From: Bacteroidales bacterium
Lineage (GTDB): Bacteria > Bacteroidota > Bacteroidia > Bacteroidales > TTA-H9
Reading direction: 5' to 3'
NCBI GenBank assembly: GCA_028689615.1
Contig: JAQVCV010000011.1
Location: forward strand, 1-38,075
DNA: 38,075 nt
Numbering within the stretch: position 1 is the stretch's first letter; every line of letters begins with the position of its first letter. This document shows, piece after piece, positions 24,968 through 34,293 of this stretch. Both the position numbers and the translations under genes were made by a program. Below the pieces are notes generated by a model. The model was not told the origin of the DNA and made no database searches. It was given only the letters and a program-made list of their open reading frames with translations.

Positions 24968-27900
24968 CTACGGAATGATTTTAATACGGTTTTGTGAGGC
25001 ATTGTTATCAATAACGATAATGTCGAGAGCATCGGTCATGCCATCTCCATTAATATCGGAGGAGTAGTAGCCCCGGTTGAAAAGTTGAGCCTGTGAAGTT
25101 ACAATTTCTATATCCACATTGTCAACTATTCCATCCTGATTAACATCGCCGGCAAAAATGAAATAATAACCATCTGTTGCTGCCCCCATATTGCTACCGT
25201 AAGCTTTGTTTGGTATATCGAATGAGTAGTTAATCTGTGAGGTGGAAAATGAAACAGGCAATGCACTTGATATTTCAAGACTATTACGATGTTTAATCCC
25301 AATATAATAGCTTTGGCTGTATTGACCTGGAACGGTTGTGGTAATTACACCTGAAGTTGAGAGAGGGACATTGGGAATGGTATGTATAATTGTCTGGTAT
25401 TCATTTTGATCGTGTAGTTCCACATTTACAACATCAGCAATGCCGGCATCAAATTGTGGGGTAGATCCATTAAAAGCCTGCCGAAGCAGGCCACCTCCTG
25501 AATACAATCCTTCGGGGAATACAGAACTAATAGTGAGTGTTTTCGTAGATGCGGTGACCTGAAGATTTCCTGAAATATTGGTCGTTCCATTCCAGAAACC
25601 TCCGCCTCCTGCTGAGTATCCTCCGTAGTAGTACGATCCATTGTTGAGCTTAAACCTGAAAGCATAATAATAAGTTCCTTCGGTGGACAGTTGGCTGCCC
25701 AGATTGGCTTCAAATTCATCGCTACCTGCCGCCGGTCCTGTGTAAGTAGCAGGAATCCATAATGACCAGGTACTTGGATGGGTATTCAACGTGCTGTATC
25801 CAGCCCAGGCTTGTAGTCCGGGTGTTTGTGATGCCTGACCTGTAAGGTTGGAAACCAACACCCTGCTTGTGATGATGAATTCTTCCGAGGTACTGACAGA
25901 ACCTGATCCTGGATTGTACAAATTTGCCCAGTTAATGACCGTGGTGGGATTAATGGTCAATGTTCCGTTGAGGTAGGTTGCCCCATCCCAGAATCCTCCT
26001 CCGGAGGATGAATAACCACCATAAACATATTCGCCTGTCTTGTATTGAAACCTGCTAGCATAATATACGGTTCCGCCGCCAGGCAAATGAGCCCCTATAT
26101 TGGCAACGTACTCATCGTTGTTGTTGATGTCCGTATTGTATGAGGCTGGTATCCATGTTGTCCAGGTTGAGGGATTGGTGTTGGTTGTGCTAAAACCTAT
26201 CCAGGCCTGCAGACCAGTTGTAGCTCCTGCCGAGGCAGTTTTATCGGACATAAATACCCTTGAATAAACATTGAAATCTTGCCCAAAAGTGATTGTAGAT
26301 GAACCGGGGTGTTGCAGGTTAGCCCAGTCAATTGTAGGTAATCCAACCTCTAGGGTTCCGGAAGTATGGGTTGTCCCATTCCAAAAACCACCAGTACTTG
26401 AGGAGTAACCCCCATAAGCATATGTACTGTTACCTTTCCTAAACCGGCTTGCAAAGTAGTAGGTTCCAGTTGATGTGATAGATGATCCTATGTCAGCTTT
26501 GTATTCATCGTTATTTCCAACTGCTTGATGATAGGTTGCCGGAATCCAGTTAATCCATGTAGAAGGATTAGTATTGGTGAGACTATATCCTATCCAAGCT
26601 TCAATGGTTGTGTCGGGTGCAACCTGAGTGGTAACTCCGTCAATCCAAACCTGAGCATAAACCATAAATTCATCCTCAGGTTCAATAGCCCCAGATGAAG
26701 GATATTGCAGATTCACCCACCCGTCTGACGGATCCCAGCCGGGCTGCAGAAGAATAGTAAGGTTGGTGGTCCCCGAAACTGTGGTTGTTTCGGAATTGGC
26801 GATATAACCAAACTTGGAGGCTGTTACTTCCACGGTTTTTGGCAATGATAGGAAGGAAGCAGTTCCGTCAGATGCTGTAGTCCGGTGTCCTGCATTGCTT
26901 AGAAGCAAATCTGCACTTTCAATCGGACTGGAACTCGTTTCGTCAAGAACACTTATATTCAGATCATGAAAAGGTTTTGGCATAGGTTGGCTTGTAAATA
27001 CTTTGTAGTCGCCTGGACCGTAGAAGAAGAAATGACCGCCCGGATCGCTTACATAAAAAGATTCACCAGTGAAGTAGTCATACCAAGTACCTGTCTTTGT
27101 GAATCCAGGGGTCATATCAAAACCACTTACCCCCATATTAACCGTTACAATCACATCCATACTGTTGTGTGTAATCCACATTTTCTTACCTGACAGACCC
27201 AGTTCGTGGTAAAAGTTGCCATACCGGAAGGCATCAGTCTTTCGAAGGGTAGCCATTGCAGAAAAAACTCTGTTAAGCCTTTCTCTCCCAGGAACATCAA
27301 GGTAATCCCAACGTGGAGGTTTGCTGGCCGTACGACCACCCCCGTAGAAAATGCTGTAATCATAGCCCAATTCCTGAAACTGATAAAGCATTTTTGGTCC
27401 GGGAATTCCCATAAACAACACGGCAGCCTGTTCCTGATGGTGCAGAGCATTCCCAAACCATTTGATGTCATACATCGGGTTATTGGAATTTCCATTTGTG
27501 AGGGCTTCTGACATCATACGTTCCTCATCATGTGTTTCCATGTAATCCACTAAATTAGGATAGCTCCACCCCCGGCTACCATGAAAGGCCCAGGAAACAT
27601 TGGAGTTATTCTCCCAGCCCATAGCCACCTGTTTGTAGTTGCCATGCATCGCACTCCAAAGCAGAAACCCAGAGTTGGCCAGCACGGTTTCCTCGCTGTT
27701 ATCGGCGAAATGTTCGAGAATAACATAGGCATTTGGATTAACCCACTTGATATGAGCTTTATAGTCGTTTAGAATGTTGATACGACTTTGATCATATGCA
27801 TTCCATGCACCAATATCACCCCCTGAATAATTCTGGGTGAGACCTTTAGATAAGTCAATTCTAAAACCATCAATTTTGAATTCAGTTAACCAGTATTGAA

Positions 27901-30900
27901 ACACATCTTTAAAAAACTGTCGTGTGTGACCGCTTTCATGGTTAAAATCATACCCGACACTAAAACCGTGCGGCGATTGCTGGTTAAGCCAGGGATTGTG
28001 TTCTGAGGGCTGGTTGGCCGATGAATTGAAGTACATTTGTGCCATGGGATTCAACCCAAAAGTGTGATTTGGCACTATGTCGAGAATTATTGCAATCCCT
28101 TTTTGATGGGCAGCATCAATAAATGCTTTTATTGCATTTTCAGTTCCGTAATATTTGTCTGTGGCAAAAAAGAAATTGGTGGAGTACCCCCAGCTTTCGT
28201 TTCCATCAAACTCAGCAATTGGCATGAGCTCAATAGCATTCACCCCTAATTCCTGCAAATAGTCAAGTTTCTGCTGAACATCCTCAATCCATCTTGATTC
28301 AACAAAGTCTCTTATTAACAACTCATAAATTACCAAGTCTGATTGAGCATTGTTGATAGCAGGCGGTGTAAAACTTGTTACCTGCCAATTATAGGCTGGT
28401 TTTGCCGTTTGAAGTACACTTACAACCCCATCTGTGGCTCCTGAAGGATAGGGTTTTAGATCAGGATAATTTGTTGAGGAAATCCATTGATCATTCCATG
28501 GATCAAGAACTTTTCTCGAATAGGCATCAGCAAGTTTTTGCTCACCATCAATATAGTATTGAAAGGCATATTCTACTCCAGCAGTAAGCCCGGTCAACGT
28601 AGTCCAATACCTTTTCCCATCCGGGGTGCGCCTCATATAGTATTCATCACTGATCTCCCAGTTGTTGAACTCACCGATTACGTAAACAAATTGTTTAAAT
28701 CCTGTCGGGTCGTGGAGCACAAGGGTTACTGTTGAGTCATTTATATAGTTGATTCCGTTTTGAACCCCACCAGGAAGATCAGCAATGGTCACTGAGCCTC
28801 GAAGGTAAACTTCTATTGAATCGCGTGCCTGATTGACCCCGTCGGAAGCAACGGCTTTAATCCAGTTTTGCCCTGACTGCAGTTGTGCCATAATGAGCAT
28901 ATAAGACAATTCGCTGTCACTGTTTTCGGCAATCAGCGTGTTATTAGCATATAATGCAAGATCTGAGTGCCCTCTTGCCGTTATACAGACAGGGAAGCTA
29001 GTATTGGAATTTAAAACTGTTTGTTTTTCTGTAGGATTATTAAACCTAACATTTACCCCCTCATCCACGATTGCTACGGCCAAATCGGATCCATCAGTAT
29101 CGCGATGTTCCAGGTAACTTCCATTTGACTGGACAACATCACTTCGAAACACGAACACCATTTTCTGAATGATTTCACTTGCCGGAACTCCATAATATGA
29201 ACGAGGTGTATTAATAGTCAGGCTATACAGATTAGCCGATTCCCTGGTAAGCTTGGTTGAAGGAGTGTTTACACCCCAACCTGTCTTTGTATAGCGCCAA
29301 TCGTTGGAGTTGGCACTCAGGTTTGTTAAGACTCCGGTATGTGCATATACATCGCCTTCATAGTTTAGCAACGCTCCGTTTCCTTTGGATGCATCGAAGT
29401 AGATTGTAACACCTTCATCGTCTTTGGGCATTGCAGGCTCAGAATAACATGCACTTAGATATTGTGAGCAATAAATATCAATACCAACCGTTAACGACCC
29501 GTTTACATTGGTAGTTCCATCCCAGAAACCGCCACCACCAGTCGAGTAGCCTCCATATACAAAATCCTGGTCATAAATCTTATAGCGTGTGGCATAATAA
29601 TAGGAACCTTCAGCAGTAATACTTGTTCCGATATTAGCAGAATACTCATCATTATTTCCCTGTGAACCGTTATAACTGGCTTCAATCCAATCAGTCCATG
29701 TTTCGGGATTGGAATTGTCAGGGCTATACCCCACCCATACCTGCATTGTTGGAAAAGAAGTGGAACTGCCGGTTCGTCCTTCAATATAAACCTGTCCATA
29801 AACGGTGAAGGGCTGTCCCGGCTCAATCGTATTGCTGGCAGGGAACTGTAAGTTTGCCCAGTTTATTACCGGAGTCGAAATCGTCAATACACCACTTACG
29901 TTGTCGGTCCCGTTCCAGAATCCACCTGTAGTAACGTTATATCCACCATAAACATAATCATCAGACAGGTATTTATATCGGAAAGTGTAATAGTAGGTGC
30001 CATCGGTGTTAAGATAATTACTCAGATCGGCCATAAATTCATCGTTATTACCAGAAGCTCCGTGGTACTCTGTCGGAGTCCAGTTGGTCCATGTAGCTGG
30101 ATCTGAATTGGCTGAACTGTAACCAACCCAGGCCTGCAAGCCTGGAGTAGCCGATCCCTGTCCTGTTAATCCATCTATCCATGCTTGCCCGTAAACCAAA
30201 TAATTTTGCTGTGGAGCTATAGCTCCACTTCCGGGGTGTTGAAGGTTACACCAACCTATATCAGGCGTGGAAATGGTTAACACACCATTTTCATTTATTG
30301 TTCCATCCCAGAATCCCCCCCCAGAAGCGGAGTAGCCCCCATACACATAACTGCCTGTTCCCAGTTTGAAACGGCTTGCATAGTAATAGGTTCCCTCGGT
30401 AGCTATTTGTGAACCCAGATCAGCCATGAATTCATCGTTGTTGCCAGCGATTCCATAATACGGGGCTGCGATCCAGTTGGTCCATGTGTTTGGGTTGGTG
30501 TTGGTTGTACTGTAACCAATCCATGCCTGAAGTCCGGCAGCGGGGGTTGCCTGTCCGGTAAGCCCGGGGATCAAAGCCTGGGCAAACACATTGTAAGGTG
30601 ATGATGGAGCAATGGTTCCACTCGCGGGCGCTTGAAGGTTTGCCCAGGAAATCACCGGATCGCCTACTGCATAGGTGTAATTCGATCCGCCATTGTTGTT
30701 TAGTTTTATGGTGTACAAATCGTAGTCACCAGTAATGCTTGCAACAGTGGATGAAAATACATAATAGGAAACACCAGTTCCGTTGGGTTGCCCTGGTATT
30801 TGAGCAGTTCCGTTCGTTCCTGTAAAGGAAGCAACCACCAGTGATGAATTGGTCCATCCGTTTGTTGTGTAGCGAAGATAAACAATCTCTTCAGCTGATT

Positions 30901-31489
30901 TTGCAGCCGAAAGTGTTATGGTGATTGTGGCCGGAGTGTTAGAGTTCACTGTTGCCGGACTTGTTACATTCGAAATGTTCACAGGTTGAGCACTGGTTTC
31001 CATGAATATAGCCTGTGCGTCAGCATAGCCATTGTCTTTCCAGTTCATGGTGTACCATTTCCCGTTTGTCAGTGTAATGTTGTTGTCGGCGCCTGTGTTG
31101 TATGTGTAATTTTGTAATGTATTGATGGTTACTGTGGCGCCTGCCCATTTATTAGCAAACGCATTTGATGTTGGACCACTGGTAAATAGCCAGTTGTAGT
31201 TCCCTCCAGCGATATCGCCGCCAGTTGCAGCTACACTGAAAATGGTTTGCCAACGAGTAATCCCGCTAGCAATTTTTGTCACCCTTCCATTAGTGACTTG
31301 TGTTGCGCTAGCTAAAGCAAGGTTGTCGGAGGGCGGGTTTGTCCAACCATTCCATGCACCTGGCAAGTTGAGGCCTTCGGCTTGAAAAATTTGACCATGT
31401 GCTCCCATCCAATTGAGAGTCAAAAAAAGAGTTAATAATTTGATTAACAAGTTTTTGCCATGAATATTAAAGATCGAAATTATACCCAT
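24968..31489 (-). CDS. Giant secreted GH13 alpha-amylase-family glycoside hydrolase
   Basis: The start at 31489 (MGIISIFNIHGKNLLIKLLT) gives a signal peptide; the longer frame to 31567 would run through the promoter. The product has 2,173 residues. In order: the shared N-terminal and Ig-like domains (~33-277), three shared modules (280-408, 410-540, 542-669), an amylase N-domain with VYAHTGVLTN (~687-810), and a CBM48-like domain (YVIGEFNNW, ~917-1005). The GH13 barrel (~1052-1414) has DIVPNH, GFRIDLSKG (nucleophile Asp1212), VILEHFAD (acid Glu1259) and METHDEER (Asp1321). A beta-sandwich, a carboxypeptidase-like domain (~1509-1584), three more shared modules (1590-1717, 1720-1849, 1852-1979) and a dockerin-like end (GDVNQDGIVDNVD, DINGDGMTDALD) follow. 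It should act on alpha-1,4-glucans outside the cell. Exact specificity is not readable. Confidence 0.92.
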   Translation of the reverse strand: MGIISIFNIHGKNLLIKLLTLFLTLNWMGAHGQIFQAEGLNLPGAWNGWTNPPSDNLALASATQVTNGRVTKIASGITRWQTIFSVAATGGDIAGGNYNWLFTSGPTSNAFANKWAGATVTINTLQNYTYNTGADNNITLTNGKWYTMNWKDNGYADAQAIFMETSAQPVNISNVTSPATVNSNTPATITITLSAAKSAEEIVYLRYTTNGWTNSSLVVASFTGTNGTAQIPGQPNGTGVSYYVFSSTVASITGDYDLYTIKLNNNGGSNYTYAVGDPVISWANLQAPASGTIAPSSPYNVFAQALIPGLTGQATPAAGLQAWIGYSTTNTNPNTWTNWIAAPYYGIAGNNDEFMADLGSQIATEGTYYYASRFKLGTGSYVYGGYSASGGGFWDGTINENGVLTISTPDIGWCNLQHPGSGAIAPQQNYLVYGQAWIDGLTGQGSATPGLQAWVGYSSANSDPATWTNWTPTEYHGASGNNDEFMADLSNYLNTDGTYYYTFRYKYLSDDYVYGGYNVTTGGFWNGTDNVSGVLTISTPVINWANLQFPASNTIEPGQPFTVYGQVYIEGRTGSSTSFPTMQVWVGYSPDNSNPETWTDWIEASYNGSQGNNDEYSANIGTSITAEGSYYYATRYKIYDQDFVYGGYSTGGGGFWDGTTNVNGSLTVGIDIYCSQYLSACYSEPAMPKDDEGVTIYFDASKGNGALLNYEGDVYAHTGVLTNLSANSNDWRYTKTGWGVNTPSTKLTRESANLYSLTINTPRSYYGVPASEIIQKMVFVFRSDVVQSNGSYLEHRDTDGSDLAVAIVDEGVNVRFNNPTEKQTVLNSNTSFPVCITARGHSDLALYANNTLIAENSDSELSYMLIMAQLQSGQNWIKAVASDGVNQARDSIEVYLRGSVTIADLPGGVQNGINYINDSTVTLVLHDPTGFKQFVYVIGEFNNWEISDEYYMRRTPDGKRYWTTLTGLTAGVEYAFQYYIDGEQKLADAYSRKVLDPWNDQWISSTNYPDLKPYPSGATDGVVSVLQTAKPAYNWQVTSFTPPAINNAQSDLVIYELLIRDFVESRWIEDVQQKLDYLQELGVNAIELMPIAEFDGNESWGYSTNFFFATDKYYGTENAIKAFIDAAHQKGIAIILDIVPNHTFGLNPMAQMYFNSSANQPSEHNPWLNQQSPHGFSVGYDFNHESGHTRQFFKDVFQYWLTEFKIDGFRIDLSKGLTQNYSGGDIGAWNAYDQSRINILNDYKAHIKWVNPNAYVILEHFADNSEETVLANSGFLLWSAMHGNYKQVAMGWENNSNVSWAFHGSRGWSYPNLVDYMETHDEERMMSEALTNGNSNNPMYDIKWFGNALHHQEQAAVLFMGIPGPKMLYQFQELGYDYSIFYGGGRTASKPPRWDYLDVPGRERLNRVFSAMATLRKTDAFRYGNFYHELGLSGKKMWITHNSMDVIVTVNMGVSGFDMTPGFTKTGTWYDYFTGESFYVSDPGGHFFFYGPGDYKVFTSQPMPKPFHDLNISVLDETSSSPIESADLLLSNAGHRTTASDGTASFLSLPKTVEVTASKFGYIANSETTTVSGTTNLTILLQPGWDPSDGWVNLQYPSSGAIEPEDEFMVYAQVWIDGVTTQVAPDTTIEAWIGYSLTNTNPSTWINWIPATYHQAVGNNDEYKADIGSSITSTGTYYFASRFRKGNSTYAYGGYSSSTGGFWNGTTHTSGTLEVGLPTIDWANLQHPGSSTITFGQDFNVYSRVFMSDKTASAGATTGLQAWIGFSTTNTNPSTWTTWIPASYNTDINNNDEYVANIGAHLPGGGTVYYASRFQYKTGEYVYGGYSSSGGGFWDGATYLNGTLTINPTTVINWANLYNPGSGSVSTSEEFIITSRVLVSNLTGQASQTPGLQAWAGYSTLNTHPSTWSLWIPATYTGPAAGSDEFEANLGSQLSTEGTYYYAFRFKLNNGSYYYGGYSAGGGGFWNGTTNISGNLQVTASTKTLTISSVFPEGLYSGGGLLRQAFNGSTPQFDAGIADVVNVELHDQNEYQTIIHTIPNVPLSTSGVITTTVPGQYSQSYYIGIKHRNSLEISSALPVSFSTSQINYSFDIPNKAYGSNMGAATDGYYFIFAGDVNQDGIVDNVDIEIVTSQAQLFNRGYYSSDINGDGMTDALDIIVIDNNASQNRIKIIP
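25553..26722 (-). repeat. Three shared modules after the GH13 domain
   Basis: The copies lie at about 26722-26339, 26332-25943 and 25936-25553, each from the NL[QY]xPxSG start to the last beta strand. Confidence 0.82.
29483..30652 (-). repeat. Three shared modules before the GH13 domain
   Basis: The copies lie at about 30652-30266, 30262-29870 and 29866-29483. The first is almost identical at DNA level to the first module of the 19022-21673 gene. Confidence 0.85.
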
Positions 31490-31539
31490 ACGTGCTTGTT
31501 TATTAATTGATTGAGCGCGTCTATAACAATTTGCCGCCC

Positions 31540-31575
31540 CAAATATAAGAGCAAAAAAAAAGTGCAAACGTTTGC
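31540..31575 (-). promoter_or_regulatory. Amylase operon promoter with overlapping LacI-type operator
   Basis: The minus strand has TATATTTG (31547-31540), an exact TAnnTTTG -7 box. GCAAACGTTTGC at 31564-31575 is a perfect 12-bp palindrome with the CG centre typical of LacI/PurR-family operators. The TTTG inside it (31568-31565) lies 17 bases before the -7 box, where the -33 element should be. A bound repressor would cover the promoter. The start codon is about 50 bases further on. No LacI-family gene is in the window. Confidence 0.68.
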
Positions 31576-31590
31576 TGTTTTTAGCACGTG

Positions 31591-31631
31591 AAAAAAAAGT
31601 CCATAAGATTCAAAATCTTATGGACTTTTTA
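31591..31631 (-). terminator. Terminator after porX
   Basis: A 17-bp perfect inverted repeat (31594-31610 with 31614-31630; core AGTCCATAAGATT) has T-runs on the minus strand, 15 bases past the porX stop. It separates porX from the amylase operon promoter. Confidence 0.9.
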
Positions 31632-31645
31632 TGAATGCAGTTCGT

Positions 31646-33202
31646 TTACTTGGCTGTCAGAATTACCGAGGGTATCAGAACCTCTTCGAGCGAGATTCCC
31701 CCGTGCTGGAAGGTGTTTCGGTAATAATTTGCATAGTAATTGAAGTTGTTGGGATAGGCAAAAAAGTCGTTGTTGCGCGTGAATATGATGCTTGAACTTA
31801 AATTTTGCCGTGGTAGCAGAATTTCTGCGGGATCGCGGAACGCGAAGACTTCTTTTTTGTTGAAATTGAGGTTTTTTCCTGTTTTAAACCTCAGGTTGGT
31901 GTTGGTTTGTTTGTCACCAACAACTTTAACGGGTGTTTGTACTCTGATGCTGCCATGATCGGTGGTTAACAAGATGCTGGCTTTTTTAGCAGCCACAAAT
32001 CGAATGATTTCCAGCAGTGGTGAGTGTTCAAACCAGCTTCGAGTGAGCGAGCGGTAGGCTGGTTCGTCGTCGGCCAATTCGCGAATGATTTCCATCTCGG
32101 TTCGGGCATGGCTGAGCATGTCAACAAAGTTGTAAACAATGACGTTCAGTTTGTTGTCCATCATATTTGGCAGGTTATCTACCAGTTTTCGGCCAACATT
32201 CAGGTTCAACACTTTCGTGAAACTGTACCTAACATCTTTGCCATAGCGTTTCAGCATTTCGCCAAACAGTTCCCCCTCAAACTGGTTTTTGGTCCCTTCG
32301 TCCCATTCCTGTATCCAGTATTGGGGGTACTTCTTTTCAATCTCGAGGGGCATCAGTCCCGAAAAGAGGGCATTGCGTGCAAATTGCGTAACCGTTGGCA
32401 GGATGCTGTAGTAGAGATCATCGTTTTCAACTTTAAAATACTCTTCAATCAGCGGTTGAATGGTTTTCCATTGGTCGTAGCGCAGATTATCGATCAGGAT
32501 AACGAATACCGGTTCAGGATTTTGCAGCATCGGGAAAAGTTTTTCGCGAAGCATTGTGTGCGACATGAGTGGCTTGTCTTCGGTTTTGTTCCAAATCCAG
32601 TCAGTATAATTTCGTTCAACGAATCTCGAAAAAACAACGTTAGCCTCCTCTTTCTGCATGTTGAGAATTTGGATCATGCTTTCATCTCCCGAATGGTTGA
32701 GCTTTATTTCCCAGTCAACCAGTTTTTTGTAAATGCTCTTCCACTCTTCGGCTTTCAGGTTGTTCGAAATTTCCATTCCCAGGTTTCTGAACTCCTGCTG
32801 GTAGGTGAAACTGGTTTTCTGACTAACCAGTTCTTTGGTCTCCAGATTTTTTTTAAGTGAGAGAAGAAGTTGCTGGGGTTTAACGGGTTTTATCAGGTAA
32901 TCGCTGATGTTGGAGCCAATGGCGTCTTCCATGATGGTTTCTTCTTCGCTTTTGGTGATCATCACCACGGGCAAGCGAGGATGAAGGTTTTTTATGAGTT
33001 GAAGGGTTTCCAAACCGCTTAATCCGGGCATGTTTTCATCCAGAAAAACGATGTCGTAATCGTTCTCTTTAATCATATCAAGGGCTTCATCGCCGTTGTT
33101 CGATGTGTCAACTGCGTATCCTTTTTGTTCCAAAAAAATGATGTGAGCCTTGAGCATATCTATCTCATCATCGGCCCAGAGTATTTTAATTTTGTTTTCC
33201 AT
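31646..33202 (-). CDS. porX: PorX-type response regulator with PglZ/alkaline-phosphatase-like domain
   Basis: PorX is the response regulator linked to control of the T9SS. The 518 residues start with a receiver domain (~4-122): acidic pocket DDE at 11-13, phosphorylated Asp55 in FLDENMPG, Thr in MITKSEEE, and Lys in YLIKPVKP. Helical linkers follow, then an alkaline-phosphatase superfamily (PglZ-like) domain with VILIDNLRYDQW and ILLTTDHGSIRVQTP. This receiver plus PglZ combination and the length match PorX. The sensor partner PorY is not in the window. The gene lies just upstream of the secreted amylase operon, on the same strand but separated by a terminator. Confidence 0.92.
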   Translation of the reverse strand: MENKIKILWADDEIDMLKAHIIFLEQKGYAVDTSNNGDEALDMIKENDYDIVFLDENMPGLSGLETLQLIKNLHPRLPVVMITKSEEETIMEDAIGSNISDYLIKPVKPQQLLLSLKKNLETKELVSQKTSFTYQQEFRNLGMEISNNLKAEEWKSIYKKLVDWEIKLNHSGDESMIQILNMQKEEANVVFSRFVERNYTDWIWNKTEDKPLMSHTMLREKLFPMLQNPEPVFVILIDNLRYDQWKTIQPLIEEYFKVENDDLYYSILPTVTQFARNALFSGLMPLEIEKKYPQYWIQEWDEGTKNQFEGELFGEMLKRYGKDVRYSFTKVLNLNVGRKLVDNLPNMMDNKLNVIVYNFVDMLSHARTEMEIIRELADDEPAYRSLTRSWFEHSPLLEIIRFVAAKKASILLTTDHGSIRVQTPVKVVGDKQTNTNLRFKTGKNLNFNKKEVFAFRDPAEILLPRQNLSSSIIFTRNNDFFAYPNNFNYYANYYRNTFQHGGISLEEVLIPSVILTAK

Positions 33203-33427
33203 GTCTGAAGGGTTTAATGAACCTGTATTGCTGAATCAATTGTTATCGGGCGACGAACTTCTATAAAAAATGCGATGCGCTACAGGGCGGAAATGATGAG
33301 GTTACCCATCTGCATAAGCCTTTTACGCACATTTTTCTATGAGAGGAACTTCATGATCAGTTATTGAAGAAACGAACAGGCAGGGGATAAAGTATTTGAA
33401 TGAAGAGTTAAAGATAGTTAGGAAAAT

Positions 33428-33462
33428 GAAAAGCGCCCCGTCATGAATATGAGGAGCGCTTC
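33428..33462 (-). terminator. Terminator after lpxA
   Basis: AAGCGCCCC (33431-33439) pairs with GGAGCGCTT (33453-33461), with one G-T pair, and is followed by a T-rich stretch on the minus strand. The rest of 33203-33482 shows no gene. Confidence 0.7.
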
Positions 33463-33482
33463 TAATGGTGTCTTTTTTTTGA

Positions 33483-34274
33483 TTAGTCTTTAATTCCTCG
33501 CCCGAGTCCTTTCATGATTCCCCTGCTTGAAGCATCAATAAATCGAAGAATCTCATCACGTTCGGAGGTTGCTGGTACATCAGCTTCGATTAGTGTAACA
33601 GCTTGGCTTACGTTAAGACCCTTCAGGTATATGATGCGATAAACATCCTGAATAAGGCTGATTTGTTCGCTGGTAAAGCCACGTCGGCGCAGACCAATGG
33701 AATTGATGCCAACGTAAGAGAGGGGCTCGCGGGCAGCTTTGGTGTAGGGTGGCACGTCTTTTCGAACCAGCGATCCTCCGCTTATCATGGTATGAGCACC
33801 AATTTTGCAAAACTGATGAACAGCAGTAAGCCCACCAACAATAGCCCAGTCGTCGATGGTGATGTGGCCGGCAAGGGTAGCTCCGTTGGCCAGGATGACG
33901 TTGTTTCCAACAATGCAGTCGTGAGCCACGTGCACGTAGGCCATCAGCAGGCAATTGCTGCCAACAATGGTTTCATAACTAGCTTTTGTGCCGCGGTTTA
34001 TGGTTACGAATTCACGAATGGTGGTGTTGTCGCCAATTTTTACCAGGGTGTCTTCCCCGTTGAATTTAAGGTCTTGTGGAACAGCAGACACAACGGCACC
34101 TGGGAATATCTTGCAGTTTTTGCCAATTCTGGCTCCTTCCATGATGGTTACGTTCGATCCTATCCAGGTTCCTTCTCCGATTTCAACGTTTTTTTCGATA
34201 TTTACGAATGGTTCAATAACCACATTTTTAGCTACTTTGGCCTGTGGGTGAACATAAGCAAGAGGTTGGTTCAT
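33483..34274 (-). CDS. lpxA: UDP-N-acetylglucosamine acyltransferase
   Basis: LpxA adds the first 3-hydroxyacyl chain to UDP-GlcNAc, the first step of lipid A synthesis, in the cytoplasm as a trimer. The 263-residue length is usual. The first ~180 residues are a left-handed beta-helix of hexapeptide repeats (IGEGTWIGSNVTIMEGARIG). The active-site region reads AYVHVAHDCIVGN, with His118 as the expected catalytic base. VHQFCKIGAHTMISGGS and KDVPPYTKA are LpxA signatures. It starts 19 bases after the lpxC/fabZ stop, so it is the last gene of an lpxD-lpxC/fabZ-lpxA run. Confidence 0.95.
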   Translation of the reverse strand: MNQPLAYVHPQAKVAKNVVIEPFVNIEKNVEIGEGTWIGSNVTIMEGARIGKNCKIFPGAVVSAVPQDLKFNGEDTLVKIGDNTTIREFVTINRGTKASYETIVGSNCLLMAYVHVAHDCIVGNNVILANGATLAGHITIDDWAIVGGLTAVHQFCKIGAHTMISGGSLVRKDVPPYTKAAREPLSYVGINSIGLRRRGFTSEQISLIQDVYRIIYLKGLNVSQAVTLIEADVPATSERDEILRFIDASSRGIMKGLGRGIKD

Positions 34275-34293
34275 GCGTGATTTTTTGAGTGGA

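Noticed and set aside
32024..32860. 278-codon open frame on the plus strand opposite porX
   Set aside because: It is fully antisense to porX, whose domains are intact, and shows no recognisable protein motif.
33603..34280. 225-codon open frame on the plus strand opposite lpxA
   Set aside because: It is antisense to a conserved gene and is explained by the low stop frequency in the mirrored hexapeptide repeats.
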